A stretch of DNA of 64,000 bases from Loktanella atrilutea (GCF_900128995.1 NZ_FQUE01000001.1:310001-374000); one strand, 5' to 3'. Counted from the first letter of the stretch, positions 27,366 to 37,371 are shown. Program-made: numbers and translations. The notes: generated by a model not told the origin, from the sequence alone.

Positions 27366-27384
27366 GACCAATCCGTGATTGGTC
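27366..27384. promoter_or_regulatory. Inverted repeat GACCAAT-N5-ATTGGTC in divergent promoter region
   Basis: Perfect 7-bp arms with a 5-bp spacer lie in the 294-bp gap between the amidase operon (minus) and the SsuA-like operon (plus). The form suits a dimeric repressor such as a GntR-type protein. No regulator gene is adjacent. It lies 76 bases upstream of the amidase start. Confidence 0.45.
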
Positions 27385-27427
27385 AAGATGACTTTGGGAC
27401 AGGCGGCGTCTTTGAATGCGGCGCGGC

Positions 27428-27457
27428 GCAGAATTTTGGCATGTGCCGGAATTTTGC
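27428..27457. promoter_or_regulatory. Imperfect 30-bp palindrome in the same divergent region
   Basis: The outer arms GCAGAATT and AATTTTGC and the inner arms GGCA and TGCC are symmetric around 27442/27443. It lies 128 bases before the plus-strand binding protein. It could be a second operator or part of a promoter; the sequence alone does not decide. Confidence 0.35.
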
Positions 27458-27584
27458 GCGCCGGGTAAAGTCCGCGGGCCGATGCGTGGTCGCCACCTGA
27501 TCGACAAGATCGGCCTGCGCCTTTAGTCTGGGTGCCCAGATGCCGTGCGGCCTGTAGGCTCGGGGCAGGCGAGGGAGGACGATC

Positions 27585-28550
27585 ATGACGTTTCTGAAGG
27601 CGATCACCGCAGCCCTGCTGCTGCAGGCCAGCGGTGCCGCGGCGCAGGAGGTGACGCTGCGCGCCGCCGTGCAGGAATCGGGCACCGTGAACTGGGAGCT
27701 CGACACGATCAGCCACTACGGGTTCGACACCGACAACGGCTTTACCCTCGACGTGCAGGGCATGGCGGGCGGGGATGCGGCGCAGATCGCCTTTCAGGGC
27801 GGCGCCGTCGACATGATCGTCAGCGACTGGATCTGGGTCGCGCGGCAGCGCGCCGCCGGGCAGGAATACGTCTTCATCCCCTACAGCCGCGCCGTGGGCG
27901 GGATGCTGGTGCCCGCCGACAGTCCGGCGCAGACGCTGGCGGACATGAAGGGCAAGACCATCGGCATCGCGGGCGGCCAGCTGGACAAGAGCTGGATCAT
28001 CCTGCGTGCCTATGCACAGCAGGAATACGGGTTCGATCTGGCGGCAGAGACCGAGCAGGTCTTCGGCGCGCCGCCCTTGATCATGAACGCCGCCACGACG
28101 GGCGAGGTCGATGGCGCCATCAACTTCTGGCACTTCCTCGCCAAGATGAAGGCGGCGGGGATGCGAGAGCTGATCTCGGTCGACGATGCGGCCGCGGCCC
28201 TTGGCCTTGACCCCGCCACGCCCTTGCTGGGCTACGTCATCCGCGGCGAGATGCTGCGCGACCATCCGGACGTCGTGGCGGGCATGGCCCGGGCCAGTGC
28301 CGCGGCCAAGGCGAAGCTGGCCAGCGACCCCGCCGCCTGGGACCGGCTGCGCGACCGCATGCGGGTCGACGACGACGCGCAGTTCATGGCCTTGCAGGAG
28401 GGGTTCAACGCGGGCACGCCCGCGGCGGGTGCCGTGGACCTCGCGGCGGCGGACCGGATGCTGAAGGTCATGGCAGAGCTTGGCGGCAACGACCTCGTCG
28501 GCGATGTCACGGCGCTGCCGGACGGCCTGTTCTACACACCCCCGGAATGA
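27585..28550 (+). CDS. NMT1/SsuA-type ABC substrate-binding protein
   Basis: The 321-residue protein has a signal peptide (MTFLKAITAALLLQASGAAAQ) and the fold of nitrate/sulfonate/pyrimidine-precursor binding proteins. Supporting segments are GGDAAQIAFQGGAVDMIVSDWIWVARQ, ADMKGKTIGIAGGQLDKSW and NAATTGEVDGAINFWHFLAK. The ligand is not clear. The ATG at 27585 has GAGGGAGGAC before it. It overlaps the next ATPase gene as ATGA (28547-28550). Confidence 0.9.
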   Translation: MTFLKAITAALLLQASGAAAQEVTLRAAVQESGTVNWELDTISHYGFDTDNGFTLDVQGMAGGDAAQIAFQGGAVDMIVSDWIWVARQRAAGQEYVFIPYSRAVGGMLVPADSPAQTLADMKGKTIGIAGGQLDKSWIILRAYAQQEYGFDLAAETEQVFGAPPLIMNAATTGEVDGAINFWHFLAKMKAAGMRELISVDDAAAALGLDPATPLLGYVIRGEMLRDHPDVVAGMARASAAAKAKLASDPAAWDRLRDRMRVDDDAQFMALQEGFNAGTPAAGAVDLAAADRMLKVMAELGGNDLVGDVTALPDGLFYTPPE

Positions 28551-29158
28551 GCGTCGTCCACCTTCACCTGCCGGGATTCTCCTTCGGCGACGTTCCGGTG
28601 CTGGGGCCCTTGACCCTGACGGTAGACCGGGGCGAGACGCTGGCCCTGACCGGCCCGTCCGGCATCGGCAAGTCGACGCTGCTGCGCATCGTGGCGGGAG
28701 TCTATCCGGCCCGCGGCACCCGCGAAATCGCTGGGCGGATGGCCTTCGTCTTTCAGGAACCGACCCTGCTGCGCTGGCGCACCGCGCAGCGGAATGTCGA
28801 GATCGCGGCGAAGGTGTCGCCCGACACGGCCCTTGCGGCGCTGACGGAGGTCGGCCTCGGCGCTTGCGCTGACCGGTTTCCGGACCAGCTTTCGCTCGGG
28901 CAGCAGCGGCGGTTGGCGCTGGCCCGTGCCTTTGCCTGCGATCCGGACCTGATGCTTCTGGACGAACCCTTCGTGTCCCTCGACGCGGCAGCGGCGGAGG
29001 AGATGATGGGCCTTTTCGCCGATCTGCGTGCCCGTCGCAACATGGCGGGCATCCTTGTCACCCATGACGCCGCCGAGGCCCGCCGCTTGGCGACGCGGAC
29101 CCTGACGCTGTCGGGCCGCCCCGCGACGGTCACAGCCGATGTCCATGCCGCGGCCTGA
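28547..29158 (+). CDS. Short ABC ATPase (SsuB/TauB-type)
   Basis: The 203-residue ATPase has Walker A GPSGIGKSTLL, the signature LSLGQQRRLALA (a variant of LSGGQ), Walker B LMLLDEPFVSLD and H-loop ILVTHDAAEA. It is about 40-60 residues shorter than common SsuB proteins, lacking a C-terminal extension. It belongs with the binding protein before it and the permease at 30102, but 943 bases and one other gene separate it from that permease. Confidence 0.92.
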   Translation: MSVVHLHLPGFSFGDVPVLGPLTLTVDRGETLALTGPSGIGKSTLLRIVAGVYPARGTREIAGRMAFVFQEPTLLRWRTAQRNVEIAAKVSPDTALAALTEVGLGACADRFPDQLSLGQQRRLALARAFACDPDLMLLDEPFVSLDAAAAEEMMGLFADLRARRNMAGILVTHDAAEARRLATRTLTLSGRPATVTADVHAAA

Positions 29159-29292
29159 TCAGAACCTGTCGCCGCGATCCGGCGAAGGGCACTCGATCTG
29201 CTGGCGGACCACGGCGCCGGTCGCTACCGTGGTCCTGCGGTTGACGATCAGGGCCCGGGCTTGCCGGCGCTGACAGAACAGGAGGAGAGGAC

Positions 29293-29817
29293 ATGGAACT
29301 CAAGGACGAACGCGCGATCGACGCCCCGCCAGAGGCCGTCTGGGCCGCACTGCTGGACGCCGATGTATTGCGGCAGTGCGTTCCCGGCTGCACCGAGATG
29401 TCGGGCAATCCCGAGGACGGGTTCGAGGCTGTCGTGGTGCAGAAGGTCGGCCCAGTGAAGGCCACCTTCAAGGGGGAGGTCACACTGACCGACATGACGC
29501 CGCCGCACAGCCTGACGATCACCGGCGCCGGCAAGGGCGGCCCCGCGGGCTTTGCGTCCGGCGGGGCGGATGTGGTGCTGACGCCGCAAGGTGATGGCAC
29601 GCTGCTGTCCTACGACGTGAACGCCAAGGTCGGCGGCAAGATGGCCCAGCTGGGCAGCCGGGTCATCGACGGCTTTGCACGCAAGATGGCGGACCAGTTT
29701 TTCGACGACTTCAAGCGGGTGGTCGAGGGTGGGGAGGCCGGCGACGCCCCCGCACCCGACGCCCCGGCGGAGGAGAAGAAGGGCTGGGTCAAGCGCCTGA
29801 TCGGGTCGAAGGAGTAG
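29293..29817 (+). CDS. CoxG-like SRPBCC family protein
   Basis: The 174-residue protein has one SRPBCC/CoxG domain (residues about 1-145): ELKDERAIDAPPEAVWAALL, VLRQCVPGCTEMSG, VGPVKATFKGEVTL and AQLGSRVIDGFARKMADQFF. A charged tail EEKKGWVKRLIGSKE follows. CoxG of carbon monoxide dehydrogenase operons recruits CODH to the membrane, but no cox genes are nearby. A strong site AGGAGGAGAGGAC precedes the ATG. It lies between the ATPase and permease genes of an ABC transporter, an unusual place. A role in binding a hydrophobic molecule is possible. Confidence 0.88.
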   Translation: MELKDERAIDAPPEAVWAALLDADVLRQCVPGCTEMSGNPEDGFEAVVVQKVGPVKATFKGEVTLTDMTPPHSLTITGAGKGGPAGFASGGADVVLTPQGDGTLLSYDVNAKVGGKMAQLGSRVIDGFARKMADQFFDDFKRVVEGGEAGDAPAPDAPAEEKKGWVKRLIGSKE

Positions 29818-29890
29818 CCCGCGGGTTCGGCGTTCCCCTGTGGCGGGCCGGCGGGGAGGGCGAAGGTGGGCCAGCACCCCGTCCGTGCCG

Positions 29891-29925
29891 GAGTCCCCCG
29901 GGAGTTTATCTGGCCAGGTGAACGG
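29891..29925. repeat. CCCCCGGGAGTTTATCTGGCCAG intergenic repeat copy
   Basis: The stretch carries GAGTCCCCCGGGAGTTTATC followed by TGGCCAGGTGAACG. It resembles the intergenic repeats at 7688 and 55429 in having a C/G run and a GGNAGTNTTT tail. It lies in the 284-bp gap between the CoxG-like gene and the permease gene; no gene is seen there otherwise. Confidence 0.45.
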
Positions 29926-30101
29926 GGGGCACCGCGCCCCTTTGGGACGAAGTGCGACGGGGCGCGGCGGTCTTGAAGTGTCGCATGGGACGGACTGTTT
30001 CAGGGGCGCGGCGGGCGGCCAGTCGTTGGCCTGCGGCATTCGGTGGCAGATGATTGTGCACGTCAGGCTGCGGCTTTGACCTGGGAGGGGCAGGGCCGAC
30101 C

Positions 30102-30905
30102 ATGGCGACAGGAGAGCGGGCCTTGCATCCACGGCTGACATCGACGGCGATCACGGTGGCATCGTTGCTGGCGCTCATTGCGCTCTGGGGCGTGGCCGCG
30201 GGGGCGATCGACACGCCGCGCACCTTTCCGGGGCCGGGCCGTGTCGGCGCGATCATGGCGGCCGAGGCCCTGAACGGCAAGTTGCTGCATCATCTGGTGC
30301 CGACGCTGGTGCGGGTGGCGCTGGCCTTCGGCATCTCGATGGCGCTTGGGGTCGTGCTGGGGGTGATGCTTGGCACGATGCCGCGCCTGAACCGCTGGCT
30401 CGACCCGTGGGTCGTCGTGGCGCTGAACATTCCGGCACTGGTGGTGATCGTGATGTGCTATCTCTGGATCGGGCTGAACGAGACGGCGGCCATCGTCGCC
30501 GTCAGCTTCAACAAGACGGCGACCGTGATCGTGACGGTGCGCGAAGGCGCGCGCGCGCTGGACCGCCCGCTGAAGGAGATGGCGCAGGTCTTCGGCCTGT
30601 CGCGGATGGACCGGCTGCGGCACGTCGTGGTCCCGCAGCTGGCACCCTATCTGTCGGCGGCGGCGCGCAACGGCCTCGCCATCATCTGGAAGCTGGTGCT
30701 GGTGGTCGAGTTCCTGGGGCGGCCCGACGGGATCGGGTTCCAGATCCACCTGTACTTCCAGCTGTTCGAGGTGCCCTTCGTCATGGCCTATGCGCTGGCC
30801 TTCATCGTCGTGATGCTGGGCATCGAATACGGCATCATGCAGCGGATCGAGGACCGGGCGACCCGCTGGCGACGCACGGTGGCGCTGGACCGGACGGTCG
30901 CCTGA
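30102..30905 (+). CDS. SsuC/TauC-type ABC permease
   Basis: The 267-residue permease has about six helices and the EAA loop LKEMAQVFGLSRMDRLRHVVVPQL followed by the conserved LAPYLSAAARNGLAIIWKLV segment of nitrate/sulfonate permeases. The ATG at 30102 has GGGAGGGG upstream. It should pair with the SsuA-like protein and the short ATPase at 27585-29158 despite the CoxG-like gene and gap between them. The substrate is unknown. Confidence 0.92.
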   Translation: MATGERALHPRLTSTAITVASLLALIALWGVAAGAIDTPRTFPGPGRVGAIMAAEALNGKLLHHLVPTLVRVALAFGISMALGVVLGVMLGTMPRLNRWLDPWVVVALNIPALVVIVMCYLWIGLNETAAIVAVSFNKTATVIVTVREGARALDRPLKEMAQVFGLSRMDRLRHVVVPQLAPYLSAAARNGLAIIWKLVLVVEFLGRPDGIGFQIHLYFQLFEVPFVMAYALAFIVVMLGIEYGIMQRIEDRATRWRRTVALDRTVA

Positions 30906-30915
30906 GCTGGCGCCC

Positions 30916-31368
30916 TCAGCAGGTCGGGTAGCCCATCGCGATCAGCTGGCGGCCGGACACCTGCGTCAGGGTCGTGATGCTGTAGCGGGCCTGCGACATG
31001 AACCATTGCTGCAGTTGCGGGCTGTAGTAACGCGCCATGATGCGCGACCACTTGTCGAACTGGTCGGCGGGCAGGGGGCGGCCGCTGCGGCTGGGGCCGT
31101 GGAACCCGAAAGAGGTGCGTGGATCGACGCAGACATTGCCCGCGCCAAGGTACATCGTGCAGGACGAATAGCAGACGCTGCCGCGGATTTCGACCCGCCG
31201 GCCGGCGCGCTTCAACTGCTCGATCTGAAGGGCGCGCTGGCCGACCAGGCCGCCGCGGTCGTTACCGACGACGAGGGTCTGCTGGGCCGCGGCGGGAGCG
31301 GCGCCAAGGGCGGCGGCAAAGCCCGCGGCGAGGGTGAGGCTGCGCAGGACGGTCTTGAGGGATGGCAT
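30916..31368 (-). CDS. Small secreted protein with ClpP/crotonase-like features
   Basis: The 150-residue protein has a signal peptide (MPSLKTVLRSLTLAAGFAAALGAAPAAAQ) and a core with GSVCYSSCTMYLGAGNVCV and PRTSFGFHGPSRSG. A Ser in SSCT followed by a beta strand and then FGFHGPS recalls the predicted periplasmic ClpP-fold family (COG3904-like), where that Ser and His would be catalytic. Four Cys residues may form disulfides. The ATG at 31366-31368 with GGAG nine bases upstream was preferred over a TTG two codons earlier. It converges on the permease gene with ten bases between. Confidence 0.7.
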   Translation of the reverse strand: MPSLKTVLRSLTLAAGFAAALGAAPAAAQQTLVVGNDRGGLVGQRALQIEQLKRAGRRVEIRGSVCYSSCTMYLGAGNVCVDPRTSFGFHGPSRSGRPLPADQFDKWSRIMARYYSPQLQQWFMSQARYSITTLTQVSGRQLIAMGYPTC

Positions 31369-31482
31369 GGACAATCTCCTGATCTGTGGCGGGATCAGAA
31401 GTGGCCGAGGCTGTTAAGTAGCAGCTAAAGCACGGATTTGCTGCAGTTTTTCGAGAAATGCGAATTACGGGCAAGACCCGGT

Positions 31483-31510
31483 AAAAAAGGGGGAACGCCC
31501 GGAGGCGTCC
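31483..31510 (-). terminator. Rho-independent terminator after the ASKHA gene
   Basis: Read on the minus strand, GGACGCC, loop TCCG and GGCGTTCC form a stem with one bulge, followed by CCC and a run of six T (31488-31483). It lies 113 bases beyond the ASKHA stop and 115 bases before the small secreted protein, so it separates the two. Confidence 0.7.
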
Positions 31511-31622
31511 GAAAAGAGAGAAGGATTGTGCGTATTGAGCAGGAGGCCGGCCGCGGCGTCGGGTCGTCACGGCGCCGCCCAGGATACCGGGCCGGCGCCG
31601 CGATTCGCCCGGATCGCCCGGC

Positions 31623-33665
31623 CTAGTCCGTCGTGCGGGCGCGCCTGCGCCGCCGGCCGTCCGCATCGACACTGCCGCCGCCGCCAAGGTTGAAGCTGAC
31701 CTGCGGCAGCGTCACGACGGCCGAGAGGTGCGGGAACGGATCGGTGGCGTGAGGGATCGCGTTGGCGTTGACGAAATGTTCCTGGAACTTCGGCGCGATG
31801 GCGGTTTCGACCTTGGTGATCTGCCGCACCGTCTGCGCAATCGTGCGACGCGCGTCGACGGAGCAGAGCGCGATGCGCGCCCCGGTGCCTGCCGCGTTGC
31901 CGGCAGAGGTCACCTTGTCAAGTGGCGCGTCGGGGATCATGCCCAGCACCATCGCGTGCTTGGGGCTGATATGCGCGCCGAATGCCCCCGCCAGCGTGAT
32001 CCGGTCCACGTGATCGACGCCCATCTCGTCCATCAGCAGCCGCGCCCCGGCGTAGAGGGCCGACTTCGCCAGCTGGATGGCGCGGATGTCGCCCTGCGTC
32101 ACGGTGATCAGCGGCCCGCCTGTCGCGGTGCCGTCGTGCAGGACATAGGCGTGGGTGCGGCCCGTCTCGACGGCGCGCGGGGTACCGGTCTGTTCGGCAG
32201 AACCGATCAGCCCCTTGGCATCGACGATGCCCGCCATGCGCATTTCCGCCACCGCCTCGATAATCCCCGACCCGCAGATGCCGGTGATCTGCGGCGTGCC
32301 GAAAGCGGGATCATCGGACCAAAGGTCGCTGCCGATGATCTTGAAGCGGGCGTCCTTCGTGACCGGATCGATCTCCACCCTCTCGATGGCGCCGGGGGCG
32401 GCGCGCTGGCCCGAGCTGATCTGCGCGCCCTCGAAGGCCGGCCCGGTGGGGGAGGAGCAGGCCAGCACCCGGGTCTTGTCGCCCAGCAGGATCTCTGCAT
32501 TCGTGCCGACGTCGACGATCAGGACGAGGTCCTCGGACTTGCCCGGCTCCTCGGACAGGGCGACGGCGGCGGCATCCGCGCCAACGTGACCCGCGATGCA
32601 GGGCAGGATGAAGACCTGTGCCGCAGCGTTCATCGCGGTCAGCTCCAGCGCCTCTGCCGACAGCGCCATCGCGTCGGAGGTCGCGAGGGCGAAGGGGGCC
32701 TGACCAAGCTCCACCGGGTCGATTCCAAGCAGCAGGTGGTGCATCACCGGATTGCAGACGAAGACGGCTTCGAGGATCTGAGCGGGTTCGATCCCGGCCT
32801 CTGCCGCGATCTCGACCGTCAAGGCGTTGATCGCCTGCCGGACGGCGGCGGTCATCTCGACCTCTCCGCCGGGGTTCATCATGGCATAGCTGACGCGGCT
32901 CATCAGATCCTCGCCAAAGCGGATCTGGGGGTTCATCACCCCGGCGCTGGCCTTGACCGTGCCGTTGCGCAGGTCGCAGAGATGGGCGGCGATGGTGGTG
33001 GAGCCGAGGTCGATGGCAAGGCCGTAGATCCGCCCTTCGTGGAAGCCCGGCCAGATGTCGATCAGCTTGTGTCGGTCGTCGAGCGATCCGCGGTGCAGGG
33101 CGACCGTCACCTCCCAGTTGCCCTTGCGCAGGGCCTTCTGCAGCTTGCGCAGCACCGGCAGCGGGGCGTGCAGGTCGTCGATCTGCCATTCCGCCTTCAG
33201 CGCGGCGGCAAGGCGTTCCAAATCGCCGGAGGGTTCGTGCATGTCGGGTTCCTGCACATGCACGAAGTAAAGCTTCGTCGCCGGGTCCATGATGATGTCG
33301 CGGGCAGAGGCCGCCTTGCGCACGACCTGCCGGTGGACCTGGCTTTCAGGCGGTACGTCGACCACGATGTCGCCCTGCACCGTCGCCTGACAGCCCAGAC
33401 GCCGCCCCTTGGGAAGGCCGCGGATGTCGTCGTAGCGCTGCTCGACACTGTTCCAGGGCGACAGCGCATCGTCGCGCACCGTGACGCCGTGCTTGGGGAA
33501 TTCGCCGAAGGACGGGCTGACCTGACACTTGGAACAGATGCCGCGCCCGCCGCAGACCGAGTCCAGATCGACGCCCAGCTGCCGCGCGGCGGTCAGGATC
33601 GGCGTGCCAACCGGGAAATGCCCGCGCTTGCCGGAGGGGGTGAAGATCACGAGGGGGTCGGTCAT
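31623..33665 (-). CDS. ASKHA domain protein with N-terminal 2Fe-2S ferredoxin domain (corrinoid-protein activator type)
   Basis: The 680-residue protein begins with a ferredoxin-like domain whose ligands are Cys38, Cys44, Cys47 (CGGRGICSKCQV) and Cys92 (GRRLGCQATV). A middle region and then an actin-like ATPase core (GRIYGLAIDLGSTTIAAHL, LVLIVDVGTNAEILLG, GICGSGIIEAVAEM, ITLAGAFGAHI) follow. This matches RACo/RamA/DUF4445-type activators that reduce Co(II) corrinoid to Co(I) in methyltransferase systems. No corrinoid protein gene is adjacent, but a methyl-THF:corrinoid methyltransferase operon lies 12 kb away. The ATG at 33663-33665 starts it. Confidence 0.88.
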   Translation of the reverse strand: MTDPLVIFTPSGKRGHFPVGTPILTAARQLGVDLDSVCGGRGICSKCQVSPSFGEFPKHGVTVRDDALSPWNSVEQRYDDIRGLPKGRRLGCQATVQGDIVVDVPPESQVHRQVVRKAASARDIIMDPATKLYFVHVQEPDMHEPSGDLERLAAALKAEWQIDDLHAPLPVLRKLQKALRKGNWEVTVALHRGSLDDRHKLIDIWPGFHEGRIYGLAIDLGSTTIAAHLCDLRNGTVKASAGVMNPQIRFGEDLMSRVSYAMMNPGGEVEMTAAVRQAINALTVEIAAEAGIEPAQILEAVFVCNPVMHHLLLGIDPVELGQAPFALATSDAMALSAEALELTAMNAAAQVFILPCIAGHVGADAAAVALSEEPGKSEDLVLIVDVGTNAEILLGDKTRVLACSSPTGPAFEGAQISSGQRAAPGAIERVEIDPVTKDARFKIIGSDLWSDDPAFGTPQITGICGSGIIEAVAEMRMAGIVDAKGLIGSAEQTGTPRAVETGRTHAYVLHDGTATGGPLITVTQGDIRAIQLAKSALYAGARLLMDEMGVDHVDRITLAGAFGAHISPKHAMVLGMIPDAPLDKVTSAGNAAGTGARIALCSVDARRTIAQTVRQITKVETAIAPKFQEHFVNANAIPHATDPFPHLSAVVTLPQVSFNLGGGGSVDADGRRRRRARTTD

Positions 33666-33752
33666 GGGGATGCTTTCGGTCAATTCAGGCGCAACCTAGC
33701 GATTTCGGCGGGGGGTGAAAGGGCGGTTGCGGCATGGGATGCGCGACCTGCG

Positions 33753-34439
33753 TCACTTCAGGACGTCGGCGCCCATGAACCAGACCGCCAGCGGCACCGG
33801 CGCGGTGGCAAGGCAGACCGTCAGCAGCGTCCAGCCGGGGGCGAACAGGCGGCTGATCCCCGCCAGCATCAGGATACCGCCGCCGCCGCCAAGTGCCACG
33901 TTTCCGGGCACATTCAGCAGGACCGCCAGCATGGCATAGCGATAGCGCGTCGCCAGCGGCGCCAGCCAGCGCGGCAGGCGGTCGGACAGGCTGGCGAGGC
34001 GGTTTTCCGGCGGTTCGGTCTTGATGCGGTAGACCATCTCGCAGGCGCGCAGCAGATGCAGGTCGCGAAACATGCCGTGCAGCCAGTCCAGAGAGACCTT
34101 TCGCCCCACGACATAGGCCAGCAGCAGCCCCAGCACGGTGGCGATCCAGACGAAGGGGGCCATGATCGGCCCCTCCATCACCATCAGGGCGATCGCGATC
34201 TCGATCGCGGGGACGAACGGGATGGCGATGATCGTGGCATAGGCCACGATGGCTGCGATCACGAGGGTCGTCATCATGCGCGACCGGGCCGCGTCCTCCA
34301 GATCCGCGATATGGCCCTGCAGCCAGTCGAAAAGCGCAAGGCCGGCCCAGACCATCAGGCCGATCACCGCCAGCCGCAGGATCAGCCGGGGCAGGGACCT
34401 GCGCAGGGGCGGTGGCGTGATGGTGGGGGCGGGCTTCAT
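33753..34439 (-). CDS. TVP38/DedA-like multi-pass membrane protein
   Basis: The 228-residue protein has a Pro-rich N-terminus and about five helices. VAYATIIAIPFVPAIEIAIA with the following EGPIMAPFVWIATVLGLLLA and the later LNVPGNVALGGGGGILMLAG resemble the VTT/DedA region. The family is linked to lipid scrambling or membrane homeostasis, but I cannot give a function here. It lies 87 bases upstream of the ASKHA gene on the same strand and diverges from guaB. Confidence 0.65.
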   Translation of the reverse strand: MKPAPTITPPPLRRSLPRLILRLAVIGLMVWAGLALFDWLQGHIADLEDAARSRMMTTLVIAAIVAYATIIAIPFVPAIEIAIALMVMEGPIMAPFVWIATVLGLLLAYVVGRKVSLDWLHGMFRDLHLLRACEMVYRIKTEPPENRLASLSDRLPRWLAPLATRYRYAMLAVLLNVPGNVALGGGGGILMLAGISRLFAPGWTLLTVCLATAPVPLAVWFMGADVLK

Positions 34440-34595
34440 ACCGTCTTCTGCGGTGTTCCGTGCGCTGACGCAAGCGGCGCCGCCGGTGCGGGACCGCACA
34501 GAAGCGCGGCACCGGACGCACGGCCGACCATTCCGACCGCGGCGTTTCGGCCTTTTGCCCACCGCCGTTCCATGCGATAGCGCAGTGCCAAGTGA

Positions 34596-36065
<1,470 letters not shown>

Positions 36066-36110
36066 CAATATCAAACTTCTACGCGCCGTCCTTCAACTTG
36101 ATGGTCGATC

Positions 36111-37277
36111 GTGACCCCGGCCGCACGACTGGCCGCGGCGATCGACGTCCTTGACGACGTGATTGCCGGCACGCCCGCGGAACGGGCGTTGACGCACTGG
36201 GCGCGGACGCATCGCTTTGCCGGCTCGGGCGACCGGGCGGCGCTGCGCGATCACGTCTACGACGTGCTGCGCGCCCGCCGGTCGCTGGCTGCGCTGGGTG
36301 GTGGAGATACAGGCCGCGCGCTGGTTCTGGGCCTGTTGCGGCGCGACGGACCCGACCCGCTGACCGTCTTCGGCAGCGGCGGCCACGCGCCGCAGGCGCT
36401 GACCCCAGAGGAGACCGAGGTCGCACACCCGCCGACGAACGAGGCGGCGATGGCGGACCTGCCGGACTGGCTGTGGCCCTTGTGGCAGAGGGCGCTGGGC
36501 GATCGCGCGATGGAACTGGCGCAGCTGCAGCTGCAGCGGGCGCCGGTCTTTCTGCGGGTCAACCTGTCGCGCATCAGCCGGGCCGCCGCGCAGGCCAGCC
36601 TGCTGGCCGAAGCCGTGACGACCCAGCCGCACCCCTTCGCCGACACGGCCCTGCAGGTGACGGACAATCCCCGTCGCGTTGCCGCCAGCGCCGCCTATCT
36701 TGACGGTCAGGTGGAGGTGCAGGACGCCGCTTCTCAGATCGCGGTCGCCCGGCTGCCGGTGGACCCGGGGCAGCGTATCCTCGACTATTGCGCCGGCGGC
36801 GGTGGCAAGGCGCTGGCCCTCGCCGATCGTCTTGGCGGCCCGGTCTGGGCCCACGACATCGACCCGCGCCGCATGGCGGATATTGCTCCCCGCGCCGCGC
36901 GCGCCGGCGCCACGATCAAGACGCTTGCGACAGCCGAAGTGGCCAAGGCCGCCCCTTTCGATCTGGTGCTATGCGACGCCCCCTGTTCCGGCAGCGGAAC
37001 ATGGCGCCGGACACCCGACGCGAAATGGCGGCTGACACCGGAAAGGTTGAGCGATTTGAACACGATGCAGGCTGATATTCTGGCAACCGCCGCGACCCTG
37101 ACGCGGCCGGGCGGGTTGCTGGCCTATGCAACCTGCTCCGTCCTTTTGGAAGAGAACGAGGCGATTGTGGCGTCGTTTCTGTCCGGCCACGCCGGGTGGA
37201 GCCGGGTCGACCGCCTATTGCTTTCGCCGACCGCCGATCACGACGGGTTCCAGATGTCGGTCCTGCGTCGGTCCTGA
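36111..37277 (+). CDS. RsmB/NOP-family RNA (cytosine-C5) methyltransferase
   Basis: The 388-residue protein has an N-terminal NusB-like helical domain and a C-terminal SAM methyltransferase domain. The latter contains ILDYCAGGGGKALALADRLG (SAM loop), VLCDAPCSGSGTWRR with the PC catalytic Cys, and YATCSVLLEENEAIV with the TC catalytic Cys. It probably modifies 16S rRNA (m5C967-like site). The start is a GTG at 36111 because no in-frame ATG lies nearby upstream; the ribosome site is weak. Confidence 0.9.
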   Translation: MTPAARLAAAIDVLDDVIAGTPAERALTHWARTHRFAGSGDRAALRDHVYDVLRARRSLAALGGGDTGRALVLGLLRRDGPDPLTVFGSGGHAPQALTPEETEVAHPPTNEAAMADLPDWLWPLWQRALGDRAMELAQLQLQRAPVFLRVNLSRISRAAAQASLLAEAVTTQPHPFADTALQVTDNPRRVAASAAYLDGQVEVQDAASQIAVARLPVDPGQRILDYCAGGGGKALALADRLGGPVWAHDIDPRRMADIAPRAARAGATIKTLATAEVAKAAPFDLVLCDAPCSGSGTWRRTPDAKWRLTPERLSDLNTMQADILATAATLTRPGGLLAYATCSVLLEENEAIVASFLSGHAGWSRVDRLLLSPTADHDGFQMSVLRRS

Positions 37278-37299
37278 AACATCTTCGGGCGTCATTTCC

Positions 37300-37314
37300 T
37301 TAACCTTTTGTTGA
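37300..37314 (+). promoter_or_regulatory. CtrA-like box TTAA-N7-TTGA upstream of cckA
   Basis: TTAACCTTTTGTTGA matches the CtrA consensus TTAA-N7-TTAA at seven of eight fixed bases. It lies 58 bases before the cckA GTG start. CckA activates CtrA through ChpT in Alphaproteobacteria, so feedback control would be sensible. Confidence 0.5.
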
Positions 37315-37371
37315 CCTGCGCCGGCCTAGGCTGCAACCTCTCGTTGAGATCGGGGTCGGGGTGAACGGAAC

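Noticed and set aside
27291-28265. N-terminal extension of the amidase frame upstream of 27290
   Set aside because: The extension is antisense to the SsuA-like gene and lacks amidase similarity; the ATG at 27290 gives a normal protein.
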